A stretch of 64,000 nt of DNA from Rhodospirillales bacterium. GTDB lineage: Bacteria > Pseudomonadota > Alphaproteobacteria > Rhodospirillales > Shumkoniaceae. The stretch spans positions 16,575 through 80,574 of the forward strand of contig JANQJG010000072.1 in the NCBI GenBank assembly GCA_028281785.1. Reading direction: 5' to 3'. The notes beneath the pieces are model-generated. The model saw only the letters and a program-made list of their open reading frames with translations, made no database searches and was not told the origin of the DNA. Below are positions 35,378-44,038 of this stretch, piece by piece. Every line of letters starts with the position of its first letter. Positions within the stretch are counted from its first letter, which is position 1. Position numbers and translations under genes: made by a program.

Positions 35378-36385
35378 ATGAGGACTGCGAAACATTTTGT
35401 GGAACACTCATCGTTCAGCCGAATCATGGCCGTGACCGTCGCCCTTCTTGCGATGGGCTTGATCGCGGTCTCGTCGAGCCGGGCCCAAGATCGCCCCGGG
35501 ATCGAAACCCAAGGCCATTCCGCCACAGCGGCGATACGGGCACGCTTCCAGCAAAAAACCGATGACGGGTGGACGGTGGTGGATGTCCGCGGCGATGTGT
35601 TGTCGCGCCAGGATGAATCACGGGCATGGCGACCGGTCTTCCGCAGCAACGTCATCGGGCCCGGAGTCACGCTGAAGACGCGATATGACGGTCGGGTGAC
35701 ATTGATGCGTGGTGAGGACGTGGCCATGGTCGGCGCCGACACGCATATGTCGCTGCCCGAACGGCCGACTAAGGGAATCACGCGAGTCCTGCAAAAGCTC
35801 GGCAGCATCCTGTTCAAGGTGGACAAGAAACCCGGCCGCCAGTTCAAGGTCGAGACGCCGCATCTGATCGCCGGCGTCAAGGGCACTACCTTCAGTGTCC
35901 ACGTGACCAACGACAACGCAATGGTCAGCGTTACCGAGGGCACGGTCGGCGTATCGACTCAGGATGGCGAAGACGACAAGGACGTGACTGCCGGGCAGAC
36001 CGCCAAAGTCAGTGCCGGCGATACGCGTGTGGACGTGATGGACAGCGCGAGGAGAGCCGGCGCGGCCCGAGGAGCGACCGGTTCCAGGCGTGGTGTCGCA
36101 ACTCGGAATGAAACCGCGGAGGATTTTGGCGCCAATTCCCAAGACAACGACGACTCTGACGAAAGCAGCTCAGACGATGGTGGTGACGATGGCGGCGATG
36201 GCTCGGACGATGGTTCCGGCGATGGCGGCGGTTCGGGTGACGATGGTTCGAGTGACGATGGTTCGAGTGACGATGGTTCGAGTGACGATGGTTCGGGTGA
36301 CGATGGTTCGGGTGGGGGCTCGGACGATAGCGAGGACCGTAGATCAGGTGACGACGATGATGACGACGATGATGATGATGACTGA
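35378..36385 (+). CDS. FecR-domain protein with Asp/Ser/Gly-rich C-terminal tail
   Basis: 335 residues from ATG 35378, with GGTGGAG upstream. The N-terminus has a membrane helix or signal (IMAVTVALLAMGLIAVSSS, then a cleavage-like SRAQD). A FecR domain follows: GDVLSRQDESRAWRPVF, GVTLKTRYDGRVTLM, and the typical HLIAGVKGTTFSVHV and VSVTEGTVGVST strands. The last 100 or so residues are extremely acidic, built from DDGSS/DDGSG repeats, and end in about ten consecutive Asp. It is exported and likely periplasmic or surface-exposed. It lies 15 bases before a CHASE2 signalling gene, a common pairing of FecR and CHASE2 proteins. Confidence 0.88.
   Translation: MRTAKHFVEHSSFSRIMAVTVALLAMGLIAVSSSRAQDRPGIETQGHSATAAIRARFQQKTDDGWTVVDVRGDVLSRQDESRAWRPVFRSNVIGPGVTLKTRYDGRVTLMRGEDVAMVGADTHMSLPERPTKGITRVLQKLGSILFKVDKKPGRQFKVETPHLIAGVKGTTFSVHVTNDNAMVSVTEGTVGVSTQDGEDDKDVTAGQTAKVSAGDTRVDVMDSARRAGAARGATGSRRGVATRNETAEDFGANSQDNDDSDESSSDDGGDDGGDGSDDGSGDGGGSGDDGSSDDGSSDDGSSDDGSGDDGSGGGSDDSEDRRSGDDDDDDDDDDD
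36241..36314 (+). repeat. 15-bp tandem repeat inside the FecR gene
   Basis: The unit CGATGGTTCGAGTGA is repeated nearly 5 times in phase with the reading frame, each copy coding for five residues of the Asp-Asp-Gly-Ser-Ser type. Copies 1-3 are identical; later copies change one base (Ser to Gly). In-frame repeats of this kind can expand or contract without breaking the gene. Confidence 0.85.
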
Positions 36386-36400
36386 TGTGAGATTCCCGAG

Positions 36401-39310
36401 ATGTCCGCAATGCCGCGCTTCATTAAACGTAGGACTTCTCCTCTCTTAGTCTTCGCCCTGGTTTCGGCCATATACCTTGCGGACGGCCTGGAATTCCTCG
36501 AATTCAAATTGATGGACGCACGCTTTTCCCTCCTGCAGCAATTGCTGCCCGGTGAAGCGACGGACAACATCGTTCTCGTCGAGATTGATACCAAGAGCCT
36601 TAAGGAGTGGAACCGCTGGCCGTGGCCCCGCAGTCTTCACGCTTTTTTGATCGAACGTCTGTCGGAAGCGGGTGTCCGTGATATCGTGTTCGATCTCATC
36701 TTCAGCTCACCTTTGACCGAGGAGGGAGACCTTCGACTCGAGCAGGCCTTGGCCGCGTCGGAGGGAAAGGTCGCACTTGCCGCCCTTCGCGAAATCGAAC
36801 GCGGCAGAGGGTCGGGGCCAAGGGCTGTTGCCACCGTGCCGCTTGAACGATTTCGCCGACACGCGGAGCTGGTCTCCATCAATGTCCATCCCGAAGCCGA
36901 TGGTTTAGTTCGCCGGATGGCGACGGCCTACCCGACGGAAGAGGGCGACATGGCCACCATGTCCGCCCACCTCACCGGCCAGGGGCATTTCGGATTCACG
37001 GAATTCTGGATCGACTATGGCATTCCAGCCGAGACCATCCCGCGCATTTCCTACGCGGATGTTCTCGCTGGACGTTTTGATCCGGCCCACCTGGCCGGCA
37101 AGCGGGTCCTGGTTGGCGCCACGGCGCTGGAACTCAACGACCGTTTACAGGTGCCGATCATGCGCGTGGTGGAAAGTCCCGTGCTGCAGATCCTGGCTTC
37201 CCAGACACTCGGCCGAGGAGCGCTTCAACGCCTGGCCGAATTCCCGGTCTTAGCCGCCACATTGATCGTGATCCTGGCGCTGGGCCACCGTTTTGACGGC
37301 TGGTCATGGAAACGCGGCCTCGTCGTCGTCGCCGGCGTCTCGGGCTGCGCCTTCCTGACCACCCTGCTCATTCAGGATCAGGCCCGCATCCTGGTCGACA
37401 CGCTTCCGTTGATGTTCGGCCTCGCATTCTCCTATGCCGCCGCCATGATCGGTTGCCTCGACCAACAGTCCTTGCGTCTGATGCTGCAAAGCATGGATAT
37501 CCGACGCCGCGACGCCATGATGCGCAATGTCGTCGAGAACAGCTTCGACGGCATTATCACAATGAACGCACGCGGCCATATTCAGCTGATCAATCCGGCC
37601 GTCGAACGGTTGTTCGGCTATGGCGCGGACGAGATGGTCGGACGGTCCGTCAACATGCTGCTTGCTGGCGATAGTTCGCCAGAGGCAGAGCAAGACAACT
37701 TCCGTCTGCTGAAAACCATCAAGGACCCTCGGGAAATGGAGGGACAACATAAAAGCGGGCGCAAATTTCCCATGGAAATCGCTGTCAGCGTCATGGAGAC
37801 GGACGGTTACCGTCACTTTACCGCTATCGTTCGTAACATCAGCGAGCGCAAGAAGCAGGAAGCTCTCCGCCATCAGGCGCTTCACGACGCCCTGACCGAC
37901 CTGCCCAATCGCACCCTGCTGTATGACCGGGTCGCACACGGCATCCGAACGGCCAAGCGGGAAAGCCGGTCGCTTGCCCTACTTCTGCTCGACCTCGACC
38001 GCTTCAAGGAGATCAATGACACGCTGGGCCACCACGTTGGTGACCTCATGCTGCAGGAGGTCGCGGCCCGCCTGCGTCAGCAAGTTCGCGAATCAGATAC
38101 GGTCGCGCGCCTGGGCGGCGATGAGTTCGCGATCCTTCTCTCTCAGGTCAAGGATCTGGACACGGTCAGGCAGCTTAGCGAGAAAATCCTGAAGGCCCTG
38201 GCGGAGCCCTTCGATCGGCAAGGCCTGACCTTGGAGGTGAGCGCCAGCATTGGCATCGCGATGTTCCCCGACCACGCCAGGCAGGCGGCCGAGCTCATTC
38301 AGCGTGCCGACGTCGCGATGTATGCCGCCAAGCACGCGATGTCGGGACACGCGGTCTACGACGCGGAAAAGGACCACAACAGCGTCCGCCACCTCACGCT
38401 ATCCGGCGAACTGCGCCGCGCCATCGAGACGGGGCAATTGGCGGTTCATTACCAGCCCAAGATCGATCTGGCGCGAAACCGCATCTGCGGCGTCGAAGCG
38501 CTGGTGCGATGGCACCACCCCGAACACGGCTTCATGCCGCCCGACGAGTTCATCCCCGTCGCCGAGAATACAGGGATGATCGGGCCGCTGACTCTGTGGG
38601 TGCTGCACGACGCCCTGGCCCATTGCAGGCAGTGGCACGGCCAGGGACTCGAGATCGGCGTTGCCGTCAACTTGTCGGCCCGTCAGCTGCAAGACCATAA
38701 CCTGCCGAGGATCATCTGCCGGATGATCGCCCAGGCGGGTGTGGCCGCCCGTTATTTGACCCTCGAGGTCACCGAGAGCGCGATCATGGCGGATCCGGCG
38801 CACGCCATGCAGGTCATCATGGGCGTGCATACGCAAGGCGTGAAACTGGCCATCGACGATTTCGGCACCGGCTATTCGTCTCTGGCTTACCTGAGGGATC
38901 TGCCCGCCGACGAGTTGAAGATCGACAAGAGTTTCGTTGGCGACATGACCGAGAACGACAACAATCGCAAGATCGTGCAATCCACCATCAACCTCGCCCA
39001 CAATCTGGGCCTCAAGGTCGTGGCCGAGGGCGTGGAAAGCGAGGCCGCCTCGCAGACCTTAGCGGCCATGGGCTGTGACGTCGGCCAGGGATATCACTTC
39101 AGCCATCCGCTTGCCCCAAAGGAGTTCGAGCTTTGGCTGGCCAAATCGCCTTGGAGCGCGAACATAAGGTGCGACAGAGACAAAAGGGTGGACGATCAGG
39201 CTGCCAAATCGACTTGGCAGACGTCGCCGCCCTCACCGAAGGACGGCACCGCTGACGTCCTCCCCTTTCCCGGGCGCCGCGTACGAAAGCTCTCTCACAA
39301 CCTCCCGTAG
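36401..39310 (+). CDS. CHASE2-PAS-GGDEF-EAL cyclic-di-GMP signalling protein
   Basis: 969 residues. An N-terminal membrane anchor (LLVFALVSAIYLADGL) leads to an extracytoplasmic CHASE2 sensor (about 30-275) with IVLVEIDTKSLKEW and RVLVGATALELND. Three more membrane helices follow (about 285-355), then a PAS domain (about 375-480), GGDEF (LGGDEFAILL near 570) and EAL (CGVEALVRWHHPEHGF near 700; DDFGTGYSS near 819). Both catalytic signatures look intact, so it could make and degrade cyclic-di-GMP. The FecR-domain protein is the likely partner of the CHASE2 sensor. It is convergent with manC of the exopolysaccharide locus, with overlapping ends. Confidence 0.95.
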   Translation: MSAMPRFIKRRTSPLLVFALVSAIYLADGLEFLEFKLMDARFSLLQQLLPGEATDNIVLVEIDTKSLKEWNRWPWPRSLHAFLIERLSEAGVRDIVFDLIFSSPLTEEGDLRLEQALAASEGKVALAALREIERGRGSGPRAVATVPLERFRRHAELVSINVHPEADGLVRRMATAYPTEEGDMATMSAHLTGQGHFGFTEFWIDYGIPAETIPRISYADVLAGRFDPAHLAGKRVLVGATALELNDRLQVPIMRVVESPVLQILASQTLGRGALQRLAEFPVLAATLIVILALGHRFDGWSWKRGLVVVAGVSGCAFLTTLLIQDQARILVDTLPLMFGLAFSYAAAMIGCLDQQSLRLMLQSMDIRRRDAMMRNVVENSFDGIITMNARGHIQLINPAVERLFGYGADEMVGRSVNMLLAGDSSPEAEQDNFRLLKTIKDPREMEGQHKSGRKFPMEIAVSVMETDGYRHFTAIVRNISERKKQEALRHQALHDALTDLPNRTLLYDRVAHGIRTAKRESRSLALLLLDLDRFKEINDTLGHHVGDLMLQEVAARLRQQVRESDTVARLGGDEFAILLSQVKDLDTVRQLSEKILKALAEPFDRQGLTLEVSASIGIAMFPDHARQAAELIQRADVAMYAAKHAMSGHAVYDAEKDHNSVRHLTLSGELRRAIETGQLAVHYQPKIDLARNRICGVEALVRWHHPEHGFMPPDEFIPVAENTGMIGPLTLWVLHDALAHCRQWHGQGLEIGVAVNLSARQLQDHNLPRIICRMIAQAGVAARYLTLEVTESAIMADPAHAMQVIMGVHTQGVKLAIDDFGTGYSSLAYLRDLPADELKIDKSFVGDMTENDNNRKIVQSTINLAHNLGLKVVAEGVESEAASQTLAAMGCDVGQGYHFSHPLAPKEFELWLAKSPWSANIRCDRDKRVDDQAAKSTWQTSPPSPKDGTADVLPFPGRRVRKLSHNLP

Positions 39311-40734
39311 ACGTCCTCGAGGCGGACGATGTCGTCCTCGCCGAGATAGGGCCCGGACTGCACCTCGATCAGGCGCAGCGGGACCTTGCCCGGGTTCTCG
39401 AGGGAATGCCGCACCCCAAGCGGAATGTAGGTCGACTGGTTTTCGCTGAGCAGAAAGGTCTCGTTCTCCCGCGTTACGCGGGCCGTGCCGGCGACGACGA
39501 CCCAATGCTCGGCGCGGTGGTGGTGCATCTGCATGCTGAGCTTGGCCCCCGGCTTGACCATGATCTGCTTGACCTGAAAGCGCTCGCCGACCTGCACCGA
39601 CTGGAAGCTGCCCCAGGGCCGGTGGATGGTTGAGTGGGCGCGATGCTCCGACCGGCCGTCCTGCTCCAGGCGTTGGACGACGGTCTTGACGTCCTGTGCC
39701 CGGTCGCGGGTCGAGACCAGCACCGCGTCGTCGGTGGCCACGACAACCAAGTCCTTGACGCCGATCGCGGAGACGAGGGGCTTCTCCGTACGGATGAAAG
39801 TATTCTCGACATCGACCGCGACGACATCCCCGGCAAACAGGTTGCCGGCCTCGTCGCGAGTCCCGGTGTCCCAGAGCGCCGACCAGGAACCGACATCGTT
39901 CCACCCCATATCGACCGGCACCATGGCCGCGTCGGTGGTGTGCTCCATCACGGCATAGTCGATGGAATCCGATTCGCAGTCGGCATAGGCGGCGGCATCG
40001 AGCCGGAGGAAATCGAGATCCTCCACGGCCTTTTCGACCGCCCGGCGGCAGGCCGCCAGCATCTTCGGCCGCAGCCGCGCCAGCTCTTCGATATAGCGTT
40101 GGGGCCGGAACAGGAAGATGCCGCTGTTCCAGGCGTAGACGCCAGACCGGACATAGTCTTCCGCGGTCGCGCGATCCGGCTTTTCCTTGAACGCGCCAAC
40201 GGAGAAGCATCCCTCCGCGCCGTCGTACTTCGCCCCCCGTTCGATGTAGCCATAGCCCGTTTCCGGCCCTGTCGGGGTGATCCCGAAGGTCACCAGGGCG
40301 CCCCGCTCGGCCGCCGCCGCGCCCGAGGCGACGGCCCGCCGGAAGTTCGCGGGTCGATCAACGATATGATCGGATGGCAGGACCAGCATGAGTCCCTCCT
40401 CCGATCGATCGGCCAGCCACAGCGCGGCAACGGCGACAGCCGGCGCGGTGTTCCGCCCCGACGGCTCGAGGATGATGGCCCTTGGCGGAATGCCGATCTC
40501 GCGCGCCTGCTCGGCGACGAGAAAGCGATGCTCGTGATTGCAGACGACGATCGCTCCGGCGAATCCATCTCCATGGACACGCGAGGCTGTTTCTTGAAAG
40601 AGCGTCCCGCCCGCGTGCAGGCTGAGAAACTGTTTGGGATAGAGATGCCGCGAGAGAGGCCAAAGCCGCATACCCGAACCGCCCGAAAGGATAACGGGAT
40701 GGAGTATCTGTCGCCTGCCGTCTTGCGTTGCCAT
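39295..40734 (-). CDS. manC: Mannose-1-phosphate guanylyltransferase/mannose-6-phosphate isomerase
   Basis: 479 residues from ATG 40734. The N-terminal nucleotidyltransferase has LSGGSGMRLWPLSR, then PKQFLSL and FKEKPD. The C-terminal cupin carries the isomerase site with QMHHHRAEHW and the ENQSTYIPLGVRHSLENPG segment. Bifunctional enzymes of this type (AlgA, ManC) provide GDP-mannose. The product is the substrate of the AlgD enzyme encoded at 44019-45338. Its 3' end overlaps the CHASE2 gene end by 16 bases on the opposite strand. Confidence 0.95.
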   Translation of the reverse strand: MATQDGRRQILHPVILSGGSGMRLWPLSRHLYPKQFLSLHAGGTLFQETASRVHGDGFAGAIVVCNHEHRFLVAEQAREIGIPPRAIILEPSGRNTAPAVAVAALWLADRSEEGLMLVLPSDHIVDRPANFRRAVASGAAAAERGALVTFGITPTGPETGYGYIERGAKYDGAEGCFSVGAFKEKPDRATAEDYVRSGVYAWNSGIFLFRPQRYIEELARLRPKMLAACRRAVEKAVEDLDFLRLDAAAYADCESDSIDYAVMEHTTDAAMVPVDMGWNDVGSWSALWDTGTRDEAGNLFAGDVVAVDVENTFIRTEKPLVSAIGVKDLVVVATDDAVLVSTRDRAQDVKTVVQRLEQDGRSEHRAHSTIHRPWGSFQSVQVGERFQVKQIMVKPGAKLSMQMHHHRAEHWVVVAGTARVTRENETFLLSENQSTYIPLGVRHSLENPGKVPLRLIEVQSGPYLGEDDIVRLEDVYGRL

Positions 40735-41255
40735 GCTTCGACTGCCCCTACATGATGGTGCCCTTGGGACGCAAGAGGCCGAAAAGGCCAAGCCGGCTGC
40801 CACCACGCTTATAGTGGCGGACCGACCCGTTCGGCGCCCCCCGCCTTCGCCCCGTATTAATTGCCGCCCTGGGCGCTTCTGTAAACGCCCTTGGTCCCGG
40901 CCGGCGTTGCCTCCCGTTTCGCTTGCCGCGGGTGCCGCCCAGCCGGCACGCGGTCGCAAAGTTTATGAGACAAACTATACCTCTTTCGGCGTCAAACTAC
41001 CCCTTACGTTGATATCCCTTATGCGCAGAAGAAAAATCTGCCTGATTGGACCATAATACTGATACGAATTTGCATCGGCGCACGGAGGGGCCGTTCTTGC
41101 AAATCTCGCCTGAACCGACCGGTGGGGTCCGGACGGGTGGGATCTTTTCTCCGCGCGAACAAGATAAGCAAATCTGTGCTGACAGTCCGACGTCCTGGTG
41201 GTCGAGGGCATGGTTGCAACGAAAGATGAAGACATGCCGGTGAGGAGGTGCATCC
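40735..41255. other. Divergent promoter region between manC and the initiating sugar transferase
   Basis: About 520 bases with no supported gene. It should hold the promoters of manC (minus) and the exopolysaccharide operon (plus). The second half is AT-richer. An inverted repeat AGTTT-ATGAGAC-AAACT at 40960-40976 directly precedes a TATAC stretch. GGAGG lies just before the GTG start at 41256. Confidence 0.5.
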
Positions 41256-42710
41256 GTGGCTTTCGGCAGCGCAGCAGCTACCCCGTCAGCGGGGGCGCGA
41301 CGTAGAACAAACGCGCTCTCGTTTTCATCCAGCATCATGTCAGGACTTCTCGCGGCGACAGACGCGCTCGCCGTCCTGACCTCGGGGCTGGCTCTCTACC
41401 TCGTCTATGTGGGCTGGAGCGACAAAAACAGCCTGATCTACCTCTCGGCCATGACCATTCAGGCCGCGTTGGTGATCGCCTGTTTCAAATATGCGCGTCT
41501 TTACGAGTTCGAATCGGTGACGCATCCGGCCGATCAGATCCGCAAGATCCTGCTGATGTGCGGGATCGTGTTTCTCGCCATCGTGGCTTTCGGTTATGCC
41601 CTCAAGGTATCCCAGCAATTCTCGCGGGTCTGGGCCTTCTCGACCTTTGCCGCAAGTACCTTCTTCATTTGCGCGAATCGGACCTGGTATTACTTCCTGA
41701 TTCGCAGATGGGCCCAGGTGGGTCGGCTGACGCGCAACATCGTTCTGGTGGCCGCGGGCGAGCAAAGCCGTCGCATGCTGGAGAATCTGGACCGGCGCAA
41801 CGAGCCCTGGAACAACGTGATCGGGATCTTCGACGATCGCATCAAACGGGTCGGACCGTCCTTCATGGATCATCCGGTGCTGGGCACGGTGGACGACTTG
41901 CTCGATTATGCCCGGAGCAACCGGGTGGACGACATCATCGTCGCGCTTCCGTGGAACGCCGAAAAGCGCATCGTGCATATCCTTAACCGCTTGACACAGC
42001 TTCCGGTCGATGTGCGGCTCGGCGCCGATCTGGCCGGGTTCGCCTATTCGCCGGGAGGGTATAGCCGCCTCGGTGGCGTACCGATGCTCGATGTCGCGAA
42101 CCGGCCGCTCGCGGGATGGAGATATGTCGCCAAGCTGATCGAGGACAAGATTCTTTCGGCGGCGCTGATTCTGTTGTTGTCGCCCCTGCTGGCGCTGATC
42201 GCCCTCGCCATCAAGCTGGACAGCCCTGGCCCGGTTTTCTTCCGCCAGCCGCGCTATGGCTTCAACAATGGCGTCTTCAAGGTGTGGAAGTTCCGCACCA
42301 TGTACCACAACCGCCCGTCTGAAGCGGGCGTGCCCCAAGCCCAGAAGCGCGATCCGCGCGTGACCCGCGTCGGGTGGTTCCTGCGCCGCACGAGCCTGGA
42401 CGAGCTGCCGCAGTTGTTCAACGTGCTGGAAGGGAACATGTCGCTGGTGGGCCCGAGGCCCCACGCGGTCGCCCATAACGAAGAGTTCGCGCGGATCATC
42501 GACGGCTATTTCGCGCGCCATCGGGTCAAGCCCGGGATCACGGGATGGGCGCAGGTGAACGGGCTTCGCGGCGAAACCGACACGCCCGACAAGATGGCGG
42601 CGCGCGTCGAGCACGACGTCTATTATATCGAGAACTGGTCGCTGTGGTTCGACTTCATGATCCTCGTGAAGACGGCCTGGGTCGGGTTCGTGCACAAGAA
42701 CGCCTATTGA
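41256..42710 (+). CDS. Undecaprenyl-phosphate sugar phosphotransferase (WcaJ/ExoY-like)
   Basis: 484 residues from GTG 41256 (ribosome site GGAGG). The N-terminal half has four to five membrane helices, then a nucleotide-binding-like fold ([17 protein letters not shown] region). The C-terminal bacterial sugar transferase domain has a long helix, [38 protein letters not shown] and SLVGPRPHA. It transfers the first sugar-1-phosphate, usually glucose or galactose, to the lipid carrier and so starts repeat-unit synthesis in the membrane. A strong terminator follows. Confidence 0.94.
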   Translation: MAFGSAAATPSAGARRRTNALSFSSSIMSGLLAATDALAVLTSGLALYLVYVGWSDKNSLIYLSAMTIQAALVIACFKYARLYEFESVTHPADQIRKILLMCGIVFLAIVAFGYALKVSQQFSRVWAFSTFAASTFFICANRTWYYFLIRRWAQVGRLTRNIVLVAAGEQSRRMLENLDRRNEPWNNVIGIFDDRIKRVGPSFMDHPVLGTVDDLLDYARSNRVDDIIVALPWNAEKRIVHILNRLTQLPVDVRLGADLAGFAYSPGGYSRLGGVPMLDVANRPLAGWRYVAKLIEDKILSAALILLLSPLLALIALAIKLDSPGPVFFRQPRYGFNNGVFKVWKFRTMYHNRPSEAGVPQAQKRDPRVTRVGWFLRRTSLDELPQLFNVLEGNMSLVGPRPHAVAHNEEFARIIDGYFARHRVKPGITGWAQVNGLRGETDTPDKMAARVEHDVYYIENWSLWFDFMILVKTAWVGFVHKNAY

Positions 42711-42762
42711 CCGGCCGGCGACGGGTGCTGCGCCCGTCGCGCCAACGGCACCTCGCATCGTC

Positions 42763-42788
42763 AACCGCCGCCCTTCGGGGCGGCGGTT
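42763..42788 (+). terminator. Rho-independent terminator after the sugar transferase gene
   Basis: AACCGCCGCCC pairs perfectly with GGGCGGCGGTT around a TTCG tetraloop, followed by TGCTTTTA on the plus strand. It lies between convergent genes. The T-rich side is on the plus strand. Confidence 0.88.
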
Positions 42789-42829
42789 TGCTTTTACGTG
42801 CCTTTGGGAATGTAGAGAGCGGCTGGCGG

Positions 42830-44038
42830 TCAACGCCACAGAGCGTCAAATGCGGCCAGAAGCTTCGGCTCCTCGTGCGGCCAAGCGAGCTCATCGACGA
42901 CCCGCTTGCGGCCAAACTCGCCCATCTGCCGGCGACGATCAGGATCCTCAAGAAGCTCGACGATCTTCTCCGCCATGTCGATGGCGTCGTTGGGCTTGGC
43001 ATAGACCGACGCCTCCTGGGCGGAGAACTTCCCCTCGGTCATATCGAACTGAACGATCGGCTTCGCCAACGACATGTACTCCATGATCTTGTTCATGGTT
43101 GACTTGTCGTTCATCTCGTTGACTTCATCGGGGTTCACGCAGACATCGGCGGTATTCAGCATGGCCAGCAGCTCGTCGTCGGGCACGCGTCCGGTGAAGG
43201 TGACGTACTCGCCCATGCCGAGCTCGTCGGCGAGTTTCCGAAGCTCCTCCAGCATGGGACCGCCGCCGACAATCCCGAAATGGATGTCCGTCCGCTTGAG
43301 GTCGACGACGATGTGCCGAGCCGCCTCCAGGAGGTATTGAATTCCTTCCTGCTGCCCTATGACCCCGACATAGCCGACGAGATAACGGCGCCCGCGTTTC
43401 AGCGACTCATCCGGAGGCAGGATCTTGAGGCGCTCCAGGCTGGGGCCCGACCGAACCACAAAGACCTTTTCGGGGTCCATGCGCCCTCGCTCGATGGCGA
43501 TCTTCCGATAGGAGTTGTTGGTGGCGATCGAGACATCCGCAGCTCGGAACGTCCAGCGCTCGAAGGCCACGAGGAGGCGGTAGAAGAAGTCCCGGCGGGC
43601 GAATTTCGCCTCATAAAGCTCGGGGTTCAGATCATGATGGTCGAACAGGAATTTCTTGCGCAGCAGAAGCTTGAATACGAGGGCCACGAGAAAAATCGTG
43701 TCCGGCGGATTGCAGGCGTGGATGACGTCGAATCCCCTCGAGAAGGACACGCGACAGGTAAGGACGAATTGCCAGAAGAGCGCAGCCGAGTACTCCAGGA
43801 GGTAGCCGAGTGCCCCCCGAGCCTCCAGAGGAAGAGGATGCCGATAGATGTGAATGCCGTTGAGGATCTCGTGCCTCTTCTCGTATCCCTTTCCCGTCGG
43901 ACAGATGATCGACACCTCGTAGCCATTGGCAACGAGCGTGTTCGCCTCCTGCCATACCCGACGGTCGAAGGGAAGCGGAAGGTTCTCGACGATGATAAGA
44001 ACCCGCCGCCCCGCCGCGTCACCAGTTGATGCCGTCAT
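42830..44038 (-). CDS. Glycosyltransferase family 4 protein
   Basis: 402 residues from ATG 44038. The N-terminus LIIVENLPLPFDRRVWQEAN is typical of GT4 enzymes that resemble WcaL/CapM-like proteins. The C-terminal nucleotide-sugar domain has GRRYLVGYVGVIGQQEGI, GGGPMLEELRKLADELG and the EX7E-like NEMNDKSTMNKIMEYMSLAKP. It adds a sugar to the growing lipid-linked repeat unit on the cytoplasmic face. It overlaps the algD stop by 20 bases and is on the same strand, so the two are cotranscribed. Confidence 0.92.
   Translation of the reverse strand: MTASTGDAAGRRVLIIVENLPLPFDRRVWQEANTLVANGYEVSIICPTGKGYEKRHEILNGIHIYRHPLPLEARGALGYLLEYSAALFWQFVLTCRVSFSRGFDVIHACNPPDTIFLVALVFKLLLRKKFLFDHHDLNPELYEAKFARRDFFYRLLVAFERWTFRAADVSIATNNSYRKIAIERGRMDPEKVFVVRSGPSLERLKILPPDESLKRGRRYLVGYVGVIGQQEGIQYLLEAARHIVVDLKRTDIHFGIVGGGPMLEELRKLADELGMGEYVTFTGRVPDDELLAMLNTADVCVNPDEVNEMNDKSTMNKIMEYMSLAKPIVQFDMTEGKFSAQEASVYAKPNDAIDMAEKIVELLEDPDRRRQMGEFGRKRVVDELAWPHEEPKLLAAFDALWR

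Noticed and set aside
36241..36314. Tandem 15-bp repeat considered as a CRISPR-like array
   Set aside because: The repeats are contiguous with no unique spacers and are in phase with a coding frame; no cas genes are present.
35959..36594. Minus-strand frames rich in Ser, Pro, Glu and His opposite the FecR tail
   Set aside because: They are the complement of the Asp-Gly-Ser tandem repeats and have no start signal.
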